DNA of 38,863 bases, taken from contig JANYCC010000284.1 in assembly GCA_025360495.1 (NCBI GenBank), positions 1-38,863 of the forward strand, read 5' to 3'. Positions 7,251 to 15,797 of the stretch are shown here, piece by piece. A model generated the notes under the pieces. The model ran no database searches, was not told where the DNA came from, and saw only the letters and a list, made by a program, of their open reading frames with translations. How positions within the stretch are numbered: position 1 is the first letter of the stretch; every line of letters begins with the position of its first letter. Source of the DNA: Verrucomicrobiota bacterium. Lineage in GTDB: Bacteria > Verrucomicrobiota > Verrucomicrobiia > Limisphaerales > UBA9464. Made by a program: the position numbers and the translations under genes.

Positions 7251-10174
7251 GGTTGGACTTGGGTGAGAGCCTTGGGAATGTATCCGATGGAAGTCTGGAT
7301 GGCGTGCGTGCAAGAGCAGCCCGCACTCGTCTCCGGGGCGAGCAGGAATCCGCCGGCCGGGATCAATCCGAGCCAGCAACCGCTGCGAATGCCTTCAAAC
7401 TGGGTCCGCTTGTCGGTCGCGAGATCCCACATGCCTTGGAAGTAATGGCGGAAAAAAATGGCGTTGCGCCCGGCGGACATGATGCCGCAACCGCGTCGCT
7501 CCGGCAGGTCCCGGCGCAGCAGTTGGCCCGTCACCAAGTCGAAGGACCTTTGGTCGGAATAGAACACTTTGTCGATCACCACCGGGTGCTGGAGATGGCC
7601 GCTGTGATGGCCCTTGTCCTCCTTGTGTTCCTCCGACCAGAGCAGGCGCCCGCCGATCGCGCTGGCGAGGTCGTCGCCACCCGCATTCGGTTTCGCCGGG
7701 TCGGGCGCATTGAAGGCGAACGTGTGATAATGTTTGTCCTGGTCGGTGCCGGTGACGACCAGCGTGTTTTTCCCGTACACGAGATAGGTCATGTACTGGC
7801 ACGCGCCCAGGTCCTGGCCCTTTTCCCAGAGCCGGCGCCCGGTGCGCAGATCGAGCGCGACGAGATGCTGGTCGGTGAGTTGCTCGTTGGTGAGCCGGCT
7901 CGTCGCGGCGGCGACAGCCTCGGGATTCCGGCTTTCCAGGAAAAACACCATGCCATCGCCAAGGGTGATCGTGGAATTCATGATCGCCCCACCGCGATAT
8001 TGCCAGAGTGTGTGTCCGTCCGCCGGATCGAGTGCAAACAACCGGTCACTCGTCACGCGGCTCACCTGCTCGGGGGCGTATTCCTCATACCATTCGCCGT
8101 CATCGCCCATATAGGCCGAATCCCGTTTGACGCGGCTGCCGACGAGGATCTTTTCGCCGGCGGCGACATAACCCCAGTCGCGCGGTCCGTCGGCGTCCGT
8201 GGTCGGCACGATATAACGCTGGCGTCGGGCGCCGGTCTGGCCCTCGAAGGCGAGGCAATACCGGCCGTGCGCGATATAAAGGGTGTCGCCGCTCGCCGCC
8301 ATGTTGCTGCAATCGCGGGTCACGTTGGCGCGACGCACCTCGGGCGCGGACACCGACCAGAGGATGGTGCCGTTATAGGCATCCATGCCGAACAGGATCC
8401 GGTTGCCCTGCACAAACAGGCGGCCATTGACGCTGAGTGGCGCCGGGTTGCGGTTGCCACGGTCGGGCATCGGGCGCGGTCCCGGATCCCCCCACCACGC
8501 GACCTGGAGTTCGCCTTTGACCAGTTCGTCCTGGCTGCAGGAGGAATTGTCCGGACCGCCGTATTGGTGGCCCCATTCGCCGGCACCCGGAAGCTTGCCC
8601 CGGTGAAACGTGACCCACGCCCCGTTGGTCGCCAGGACCGTGGCGTCCCGAAGCGGTGAACCGCCAAGCCATTGGCGCCAGGCCGCGGCGTCCGCCTCGG
8701 GGCCGCCCGCATAGAAAGTCCCGCCGACGGGGCGCAGCAACCGGTGCACCTCGGCGGCTGGAATCGCGGGGGGAAGACCGGAAGCCAGGCTCGATTCCGA
8801 GATCACAAGATTGGCGAGCAGGTCGCCATACGGCAGGTGGGTTCCCTCCACTTGTTGGACGCTCGCGCGCACGCCCAACACCCCGGCGTGATCGAACACG
8901 CTCCGCACGGTGGCCACCTTCGCGGGGTCGGACTCGACGACCAGCACCTTGAGGTCGCTTTGTCTCACCAGCGCCAAGGCAAGTTGTCCCCGTTCGGCAC
9001 CGAGCACGAGGCAGTAGCCCGCACGGACCCCGGTTTCATCGAGAATCTTGCGGGCGAATGTCGCCGGGTCGATGCCGGAGAGGAGACTGGCGGGGGGCAG
9101 TCCGAATCGGGCGCTGATGCCGGGTGGCGGGGTCGCGGGCCGGTAATAGAAGGAGGTGTCGAACTCGTACCGGCGCGAGACCACCGGCCGGCCGTCGTGA
9201 TCCGGTGCGATGATGCGATAGTGGTATTCGTGGTCGCGCTCGAGTCCGGTGAGCGTGACGGAATGGGCGCGGGCCAGCCATCCGGCCCCGAGTCTCTGGC
9301 GGGTGCCATCGGGGAGCTCCAGTTCCAGAAGCGTGGGCTGGGTGTCCTCCGTTTCCCAGGTGACCACGGCGCTGGTGCGGTTCGTCCAGTCGACGAACGG
9401 ACCGTAATCGGGACGGAAGGCGATCGGTTGCGGGGCGGACGCGGGGAACGCGGACTTATGCGCGATATAATGTTGTCGCACCTCATCGGCGGAGAGCGCG
9501 CGGCGGTAGAGCCGGACCTCGTTGATTGCACCGGCGAGCGGGTAACATTCGTCGTCGTCCTGATAGGATCCGATCACATAAGGCGCGGACGGGGGATAGA
9601 GGATCGGCCCGGACTGTTCGCGACTCGAGGCGACGGATTCACCGTCCACATAGACGTGCATCTCCGCCCCGTCATAGGTCCCGACGACATGGTACCAGCG
9701 GTTGGTCTCGAAAGGTTGCGTTGCGGGCAGGTAGGTGAGCCGTTTTCCGCCCTCGGTCGCGACCCCGAAGGTGAAGTTGGAGTTCATGAACCCGAGCAGC
9801 CAGCCGCGCTCATAATCCCCGTTGTCCTGGATCGCCCCGATGATGCCGCCCCATTGTGAGACCCGGTCCACCCGCACCCAGGCCTCGGTGGTGATCTCGC
9901 GTGCGGGCAGCAGCAATTTGTCGAATTTGGGCGAAACCACGATGCGTTCTGCGCCGCCGACCAATTCCACCCGGGGCGGTCCGGGATCCTTGGTCAGGAC
10001 CGGGTTGCCAATGAGCGCGAGGGCGGGTCCGCCGGCGACGGGTCGGATGCCGGAATTCTGCGAACGATCGGGGGAGAATTCCCAGTGGCCGATCAGTCCG
10101 GTTTCCTGGGCGCGGGCGTCCTCTGCGGCAATGGCGAGGAGCAACACGAATAACAGAAGTTGGACGGGTTTCAT
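7247..10174 (-). CDS. Exported multidomain protein: LamG-like lectin, Fn3/phosphatase-N-like, SAM-methyltransferase-like Rossmann region, PQQ-type beta-propeller
   Basis: Start MKPVQLLLFVLLLAIAAEDARAQ at 10174. LamG: TTEAWVRVDRVSQWGGIIGAI..HVYVDGESVAS..INEVRLYRRALSADEV. Rossmann: GYCLVLGAERGQLALALVRQSDLKVLVVESDPAKV. PQQ-like: LFGMDAYNGTILWSVSAP, LFALDPADGHTLWQYRGG, LVALDLRTGRRLWEKGQ. The 129-aa extension in the track is rejected. Confidence 0.82.
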   Translation of the reverse strand: MKPVQLLLFVLLLAIAAEDARAQETGLIGHWEFSPDRSQNSGIRPVAGGPALALIGNPVLTKDPGPPRVELVGGAERIVVSPKFDKLLLPAREITTEAWVRVDRVSQWGGIIGAIQDNGDYERGWLLGFMNSNFTFGVATEGGKRLTYLPATQPFETNRWYHVVGTYDGAEMHVYVDGESVASSREQSGPILYPPSAPYVIGSYQDDDECYPLAGAINEVRLYRRALSADEVRQHYIAHKSAFPASAPQPIAFRPDYGPFVDWTNRTSAVVTWETEDTQPTLLELELPDGTRQRLGAGWLARAHSVTLTGLERDHEYHYRIIAPDHDGRPVVSRRYEFDTSFYYRPATPPPGISARFGLPPASLLSGIDPATFARKILDETGVRAGYCLVLGAERGQLALALVRQSDLKVLVVESDPAKVATVRSVFDHAGVLGVRASVQQVEGTHLPYGDLLANLVISESSLASGLPPAIPAAEVHRLLRPVGGTFYAGGPEADAAAWRQWLGGSPLRDATVLATNGAWVTFHRGKLPGAGEWGHQYGGPDNSSCSQDELVKGELQVAWWGDPGPRPMPDRGNRNPAPLSVNGRLFVQGNRILFGMDAYNGTILWSVSAPEVRRANVTRDCSNMAASGDTLYIAHGRYCLAFEGQTGARRQRYIVPTTDADGPRDWGYVAAGEKILVGSRVKRDSAYMGDDGEWYEEYAPEQVSRVTSDRLFALDPADGHTLWQYRGGAIMNSTITLGDGMVFFLESRNPEAVAAATSRLTNEQLTDQHLVALDLRTGRRLWEKGQDLGACQYMTYLVYGKNTLVVTGTDQDKHYHTFAFNAPDPAKPNAGGDDLASAIGGRLLWSEEHKEDKGHHSGHLQHPVVIDKVFYSDQRSFDLVTGQLLRRDLPERRGCGIMSAGRNAIFFRHYFQGMWDLATDKRTQFEGIRSGCWLGLIPAGGFLLAPETSAGCSCTHAIQTSIGYIPKALTQVQP

Positions 10175-11766
10175 CGGGCGGCCTCCGGGAGAAGCGTGAG
10201 GGGGACCGGACTCGTATAACTCGCCCCTCCGAGGGGTTCGGAGGGAGGAGTTATACGAGTCCCTGATCGGAGTGCGGTCGGCGCGGCGGAAGTGGGACTC
10301 TCGGTGCTCGTCCCTCCGGTGGGTGGGGATATCGTCGCCTGCGGGCCGGGCGCGCGGAGGCATTCGACGACTCCTTCGTCCGTGCTGATGAACACGGCGC
10401 CATCGGCGGCGGCAAGTCCATAGGCCCGGCCCTGGACCTTCTGGCGCCAGAGCACCGAACCGTCGGAGGCACGCAGTCCGGCGACCTCGTTCTCCCCCCC
10501 GGCGATGAGCGAATCGCCGCCCAGGATCAGGCTGCAGGGCCAGGTCGATGGCACGCGCCACGCCACGCAGTGATCCATCCCCTGGGTCGCCTCGTCGAGC
10601 TTTCGGCCGAGATCCACCAACTGGCCCTTCACGGCGTCCCGATCGGATTCGGACCCGGCTTTCCTTTCCAGGGACTTCAGCTTCTTCACCAGCGCGCCCT
10701 GTTGGTTGACGAGGCGTTTGCGCTCACGAGCGAGGGCGAGATAGCGGGCCCGGTCGAGCGCGGTCAACTCGGTGTCCGAGTGCAGATAAGACCGGTTGGT
10801 GGTGACGATCATGTGGTTGCCTTGGAACGTGGCGAGTTGGTCGCTCTGTCCGTCCTCGACCACGCCCAACTGGCCCGTTTTGCCCGGACCGAAAACCAGC
10901 AGATCATCCGTGAGCAACGCATAAGTGCCGCCGGAACCCTCGACCACGCGGAGACGTTTCCCGTTCTGAAGATCGCAGACCGCGGGGTTGTCCCGGCCCG
11001 CGGGCACATAAAGCCGCGACCGCGACGCCAGCAGATAGCCTTGCGCGGGCAGGTCCGTCTGGATCTGGCGCCACCGTTCCGCACCGGTCAAGGCGTCGAA
11101 GGCCACCAGGTGCACACCCTCGGACGGAAACATGCCGGCGGTGGTGAACACCTGGCCGTCCTGGACGACGAGTGAGGTGCGGACGGGCCAGACCGAGATG
11201 ATGCGACCGTTGCCGGGAATGCGTCGGTCCTTGGGCGTGGCGTGCACTTTCCAGACCACGGCTCCGGTGTCCGCCTGCAGGCAATAGACACAGCCGTCAT
11301 CCGAACCGAAATAGACCCTTCCGCCTTGGATCGTCGGGGCGAGTCGGACGGGACCCTCGGTATAATAAGTCCATAATTCACGTCCGGATCGGGCATCGAG
11401 ACAATAGACCTTGTCGTCGGCGGAGGAGCCGAAATAGACGCGGTTGCCGCCGACCACTGCATGAAAGGCGCGGTCGAAGATCTGGCGCGGTTTCATGTCA
11501 TAGACCTTGTTCCAACCGTCCCATTTGGCCTCGCCCTGCCAGGCGGGTTGCGGCGGATGGGCGGAGCGCCAGGTCCAGGCCTCGGTCAGGCGCGGAGGCA
11601 GAGGATCAGGCGATACCCCGCTGCGGGCATAATCAGCGCGATAAGTCGGCCAATCGGTGGCATGCAGCGTGGCGGTGCCGAGGATCAGGGCGAGGGCGAC
11701 GGCGACAGCTCCGGGAAATGAACCGCGGATGGCACGCAGAGAAGAAAGGATCGGCAATAATTTCAT
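10171..11766 (-). CDS. Exported PQQ-binding-like beta-propeller protein (BamB-like)
   Basis: Start MKLLPILSSLRAIRGSFPG; DWPTYRADYARSGVSPDPLPPRL, KVYCLDARSGRELWTYYTEGPV, CVYCLQADTGAVVWKVHATP, GLRASDGSVLWRQKVQG. Stop overlaps the next start (ATGA, 10174-10171). Confidence 0.85.
   Translation of the reverse strand: MKLLPILSSLRAIRGSFPGAVAVALALILGTATLHATDWPTYRADYARSGVSPDPLPPRLTEAWTWRSAHPPQPAWQGEAKWDGWNKVYDMKPRQIFDRAFHAVVGGNRVYFGSSADDKVYCLDARSGRELWTYYTEGPVRLAPTIQGGRVYFGSDDGCVYCLQADTGAVVWKVHATPKDRRIPGNGRIISVWPVRTSLVVQDGQVFTTAGMFPSEGVHLVAFDALTGAERWRQIQTDLPAQGYLLASRSRLYVPAGRDNPAVCDLQNGKRLRVVEGSGGTYALLTDDLLVFGPGKTGQLGVVEDGQSDQLATFQGNHMIVTTNRSYLHSDTELTALDRARYLALARERKRLVNQQGALVKKLKSLERKAGSESDRDAVKGQLVDLGRKLDEATQGMDHCVAWRVPSTWPCSLILGGDSLIAGGENEVAGLRASDGSVLWRQKVQGRAYGLAAADGAVFISTDEGVVECLRAPGPQATISPPTGGTSTESPTSAAPTALRSGTRITPPSEPLGGASYTSPVPLTLLPEAAR
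10208..10319. repeat. Second copy of family 1 inverted-repeat element, lying inside the 3' end of the PQQ-propeller gene
   Basis: ggactcgtataactcgcccctcc ... ttcggagggaggagttatacgagtccc ... gggactctcggtgctcgtccctccg matches the 3634-3728 element. Confidence 0.75.
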
Positions 11767-11788
11767 CGGGGTGGGGCGCTTGTCGTCT

Positions 11789-11894
11789 TGGAGTGCGGCA
11801 GTCCTCTGCCGCTGTTCACGGGCTGTCGTCGCTTGCCAGGACCCCGATCCACCCGCGGCCACGCTCGAAAGCGCCAGGGGACTGGCGCACTCCA
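11789..11894. repeat. REP/BIME-like double stem-loop element
   Basis: Outer ends tggagtgcg...cgcactcca; inner hairpins gcggcag-tcct-ctgccgc and gcgcca-gggac-tggcgc style arms. Confidence 0.75.
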
Positions 11895-11999
11895 TGACGT
11901 TGTCGCGCCTCCGTACGCCAGCCCTGCCAGGGGATGCGCCGTGATGCTGCGGAGAGAGATCCGTGACGGTCACTCCACGGACGAAAAAGGGTGGGCGGT

Positions 12000-12680
12000 T
12001 CATAGGGCAACTTGGGCGGTACTCCTGACATCCGTGATCCTCCCGGCTTCCAGGCGGAGCACGCGTGAGGCAAACGGGGCGGCATCGGGACCATGGGTGA
12101 CCACGAGGACGGTGCCGCCGGCGCGCCTATAAGTGTCGAGGCGTCGGAACACCCCGGCGGCATTGGCGGGATCGAGGTTCCCGGTGGGTTCGTCGGCGAG
12201 TATGAGCGGCGGTTGTTTGGCCAGCGCCCGGGCCAGGGCGACCCGCTGGCGTTCTCCGGCGCTCAGGGTCCCGGGAAGGGAGCCGGCACGTTCTTCCAGT
12301 CCGAGTTCATTGATCAGTCCGGCGACGCGGGCCCGTCCGGATGCATCGGGTCGGGGCAGACCGGCGAGGATGTTCTGTCGGACCGTGAGATAGGGCACCA
12401 GATGGAAAAGTTGGAAGACGAAGCCGAGGGTCGTCGCCCGGAACCGGGTGCGGGCGGACGTCGTCAGCGAATGTAAATCCTGGCCGGCGACGGTGACCCG
12501 GCCGGAAGTGGGACGGAGCATCCCGCCGAGCGTCAGGAGGAGGGTGCTTTTGCCGGAGCCGCTGGGACCTTGGATCACCACGAATTCGCCCGGCGCGACA
12601 TCCAAGGAGAGGCCGGCGAGTCCGGCGACCGCACCTGGACGGGTGGCGAAGTTGCGGACGACGTCGGTGCAGGTGATCAT
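12000..12680 (-). CDS. LolD/MacB-type ABC transporter ATPase
   Basis: MITCTDVVRNFATRPG...VVIQGPSGSGKSTLLLTLGGMLRPTSG...LSAGERQRVALARALAKQPPLILADEPTGNLDP...VLVVTHG. Confidence 0.93.
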   Translation of the reverse strand: MITCTDVVRNFATRPGAVAGLAGLSLDVAPGEFVVIQGPSGSGKSTLLLTLGGMLRPTSGRVTVAGQDLHSLTTSARTRFRATTLGFVFQLFHLVPYLTVRQNILAGLPRPDASGRARVAGLINELGLEERAGSLPGTLSAGERQRVALARALAKQPPLILADEPTGNLDPANAAGVFRRLDTYRRAGGTVLVVTHGPDAAPFASRVLRLEAGRITDVRSTAQVAL

Positions 12681-12682
12681 GA

Positions 12683-13834
12683 TCAGTCGGCGCGGAGGGT
12701 TTCGGCGGGATCGCGCACGACGGCGGTCATCGCGGGCAGGAAACTGGCGATGGCCGCGAAGGCCGGTGTCAACAAGAGCGCCCAACCGAGCAGGGCCGGT
12801 TCGGCGACCAGGCCGCGGGCGGTGACCGGGAAGATCTCGGGGCCATAATGCAGGGCGACGGTGGTGCCGGCCATATAACCCACCCCAGCCCCGACGAGGC
12901 CGAGCAGCATCGCCCGACCCAGGAACAGTCCGGCGATCCGGAGCGAACCGGTCCCCAGCGCGCGCCAGAGGCCCAATTCGGGGCGTCGTTCCCGGACGTT
13001 CAACGCCGCCAGCACACCCACCCAACCGGCGCTGACCCACAACACCAAGGGCACGGCGAACGCAGCATATTTCTCCGCCGACTGCCGCTGCCGCGCACGT
13101 GCGTCCGCCATCGTTCGCATTTGCAAGACCTGCGCCTCGGGCAACAGGCGTTGGAGTTCCTTGCGCAATTGCCCCAGCGGATCCTGTTCCGAGGTGAGAC
13201 ACAGGCAGTCGATCGCCTTGATCTCGCTGATCCGGCCCGGCAATCCCAGGATCGCCTGCGCATCGGCCAGGGAAGTGAACAGGCGCATGTCGTCGTCCGA
13301 TCCGCTTTCCACGAGGACCCGCTCGATGGTGAGCGGACGGCCCTTCACCTCGAGGGTTTTGCCAGTTTTCGCTTCCAGACGGTTCGCCAACGTCTGTCCG
13401 AGATAGGCTTTCCCCACGGCAATGTTGAATCCCATCGGTTGCTTTTTCTCGCCCGGGCCGGTGATCGACGGGCCGAGTCCGGTGAGGATGGCTTCCAGTC
13501 CGCCGAGCGGGATGCGTCCCTCGAGGGTGGGCGTGAGATGGTTGAAACTGACGAACGTGCCCGCCCCGGTGGCAAGTCGCTGGACGGCGTCGGCGGGAAG
13601 GGTTTTGTCGGAATGGCCGCGGATCCAGAATTCGCCCGGATCGACGTCGCGGGGAAGGATGCGGAGGTTGAAACCCAGATCGCGGACGACGCGCCGGGTT
13701 TCGCGTTCGGCGGCGTTGGTGAGGAGGCGGACGGCGACGATCAGCGCGACGGCGATGGTGAGGGCCAGGGCGCTGAGAAGTGCGTTGGCGCGGTGATGCC
13801 GAAGCTCCCGGAATATAAGGTGGACGAGTGACAT
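12683..13834 (-). CDS. FtsX-like ABC transporter permease
   Basis: MSLVHLIFRELRHHRANALLSALALTIAVALIVAVRLLTNAAERE...WVGVLAALNVRERRPELGLWRALGTGSLRIAGLFLGRA...LPAMTAVVRDPAETLRAD. Start overlaps the upstream stop (TGATG). Confidence 0.9.
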   Translation of the reverse strand: MSLVHLIFRELRHHRANALLSALALTIAVALIVAVRLLTNAAERETRRVVRDLGFNLRILPRDVDPGEFWIRGHSDKTLPADAVQRLATGAGTFVSFNHLTPTLEGRIPLGGLEAILTGLGPSITGPGEKKQPMGFNIAVGKAYLGQTLANRLEAKTGKTLEVKGRPLTIERVLVESGSDDDMRLFTSLADAQAILGLPGRISEIKAIDCLCLTSEQDPLGQLRKELQRLLPEAQVLQMRTMADARARQRQSAEKYAAFAVPLVLWVSAGWVGVLAALNVRERRPELGLWRALGTGSLRIAGLFLGRAMLLGLVGAGVGYMAGTTVALHYGPEIFPVTARGLVAEPALLGWALLLTPAFAAIASFLPAMTAVVRDPAETLRAD

Positions 13835-14997
13835 CAGCGGTGGGATTGGGCGCGGATCACGAGCCAACCGCCGGTGAGCAGGGCGCTCCCCAAGGTGAGA
13901 CCCAGCAGCCACCAGAGGCGTCGTGTCGGGCCGTCCGTCGGTGCCGCGGCCGGGGGGATGCCCGGATCCACGGTCGGCTTTCCGGGGGCCGGGATTTCCT
14001 CGTCTTCGGTCGCCGTCACCGTCGGCAGATCGGCGATGGAATCCTCCGAGTAACCGAGCGCGTGGGCGGTGCCGGCGGTTTTTCTCCGTTGGCCGGGTTG
14101 GGGTCCGCGTTCCACAATGCGGCTGACCTCGGCGCGCACCACCGGGTTTTCGGGGTCGAAGCCCAAGGCTTTGGCGGCGGTTTCCTGGAGGCTGCGATCC
14201 CAACGGCCGGGTGCCAGGGGTCCGCGAAGCCAGGCGCGGTCGAGGTCGCATTCGCAATCCTGGCCGATCAGGACCAGTCGTTCGCGCAACACGGTCTGGG
14301 TGATGAGCGGACCTTCGAGCGGTGCCCCCAACCGTCGCCCACGACCATAGACGATCGCGAGTCGGGGATCCGTGGCGGGTGCGGGATCGAAGCCGAGTCC
14401 CCACAACAACACCGCTTCCACGGCTTGTGCGGCCCGGGGCACGGCGATGAGTTGCGGCGGGACATCGACCGGCTTGGGCATGGCCGGGATCAGGCGGGAA
14501 ACGCTTTGGATGGCGGCGAGGGCCGCACTGCGGGCGCGCTCGTTGGCCGCGGCGTCGGAACCCTCGAAAAGAAGCAGCACCCCATAGGATCGCAGCGATT
14601 CCTTATATAATTGTTCGCGGAGCGGGGACGTGACGGCGGATTCGAGCAGGCGGACGATTTCCCGCGGTTCGGACCGGAGCGCCGAACCCGTGGCGAGGGT
14701 GAGGGAATGTCCGTCCGCGTCGGTGAGCATGAGGATGGGTGAGTCTCCGGGGCGTTCCTCGGCGGGACTGGAGAAAGTGATGTTGGAGTCGGGCAGGATC
14801 GCGGCGGCGGTCTCCTCGTAAGCGCGCCGGGTGGCCGGGGGAAGCTGGGACGCGGCCGTGAATCCGAGTCGATAGGAAGCGGTGCCGAGATCGACGAAGC
14901 CGGTGTCCCGCACCGAATAGCGGCACGCCATGAGCGGACCGGCCGCGCCGAGGCCGAGCCAGAGCCACCATCCCAGAAAGTATGCGGGGCGAGCCAT
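13834..14997 (-). CDS. Uncharacterised exported, C-terminally anchored protein
   Basis: MARPAYFLGWWLWLGLGAAGPLMACRYSVRDTGFVDLGTASYRLGFTA...; C-terminal TM RRLWWLLGLTLGSALLTGGWLVIRAQSHR. Alternative start at 15036. No family recognised. Confidence 0.75.
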   Translation of the reverse strand: MARPAYFLGWWLWLGLGAAGPLMACRYSVRDTGFVDLGTASYRLGFTAASQLPPATRRAYEETAAAILPDSNITFSSPAEERPGDSPILMLTDADGHSLTLATGSALRSEPREIVRLLESAVTSPLREQLYKESLRSYGVLLLFEGSDAAANERARSAALAAIQSVSRLIPAMPKPVDVPPQLIAVPRAAQAVEAVLLWGLGFDPAPATDPRLAIVYGRGRRLGAPLEGPLITQTVLRERLVLIGQDCECDLDRAWLRGPLAPGRWDRSLQETAAKALGFDPENPVVRAEVSRIVERGPQPGQRRKTAGTAHALGYSEDSIADLPTVTATEDEEIPAPGKPTVDPGIPPAAAPTDGPTRRLWWLLGLTLGSALLTGGWLVIRAQSHR

Positions 14998-15011
14998 CAA
15001 ACCGGGGAACG

Positions 15012-15797
15012 CTACAAGGTGCCGCAGTCCGGACAATCCGCAATCCGGTGGAGTCGCAGCTTTTTAACATGGAACGAACGCAGGTCACAGGTGAGGAGCC
15101 AACCGCGCAGCGTGGTGCCGAAGCCCGCGACCAATTTGATGACCTCCAGCGCGGCCAGGGAGCCGGCGACCCCCGGGACGGCACCGAGGACCGGGAAGCG
15201 CCGGGTCCACGTGGTGCTGGGTTCCGGATAAAGGCATCGGAGGCAGGCGGTCTGGCCCGGGATCATCGTGGTGAGATGGAATTCCATGTCGTGCACTGCG
15301 GCCTCGATCATGGGCCGGCGTTGGGCCATGGCTTCGCGGTTGAGGAGATAACGCTCGGCGAACAGCGGGGCGCAATCCACCACGACATCCGCCATTCCGA
15401 CCAGGCGGGCGACATTTTCCCCGTTGATGTTGGAGGGGACGGCGACGATTTCGAGCCGCGGGTTGAAGGCTCGCAAACGTTCCACCGCGGAATCGATCCG
15501 GGGCCGGCCGATGTGATCGTGGCTCATCAACAACTGCCGGTTGAGGTCGTCGGGCCGGAGGTCCCCGCCGTGGGCCAGGATGAGGCGTCCGATGCCGGCG
15601 GCGGCGAGTTCATAGGCGACCATGCCGCCGAGTCCGCCGACGCGCGAGATGAGCACCGACGCACCCTTGAGCCGGCGTTGGCCCGTTTCACCAAAACCGG
15701 CGATCGGGAACTGCCAATCGTAGGTGGCGCGTTCCGTGTCGGTCAGTTCCGGCAACCGCGGGTCAGGAGGAGGCGGGGCAGGGTTCGATGCGTCCAT
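15012..15797 (-). CDS. ThiF/MoeB/HesA-like E1 adenylyltransferase, variant nucleotide-binding loop
   Basis: MDASNPAPPPPDPRLPELTDTERATYDWQFP...GQRRLKGASVLISRVGGLGGMVAYELAAAGIGRLILAHGGDLRPDDLNRQLLMS...CLRCLYPE...DCPDCGTL. The ORF-track version (to 16385) has a spurious N-terminus. Confidence 0.85.
   Translation of the reverse strand: MDASNPAPPPPDPRLPELTDTERATYDWQFPIAGFGETGQRRLKGASVLISRVGGLGGMVAYELAAAGIGRLILAHGGDLRPDDLNRQLLMSHDHIGRPRIDSAVERLRAFNPRLEIVAVPSNINGENVARLVGMADVVVDCAPLFAERYLLNREAMAQRRPMIEAAVHDMEFHLTTMIPGQTACLRCLYPEPSTTWTRRFPVLGAVPGVAGSLAALEVIKLVAGFGTTLRGWLLTCDLRSFHVKKLRLHRIADCPDCGTL

Noticed and set aside
7253-9859. Plus-strand ORFs 7253-8659 and 8672-9859
   Set aside because: Opposite to the LamG/PQQ protein with clear motifs; repetitive charged/Gly composition with no family signature.
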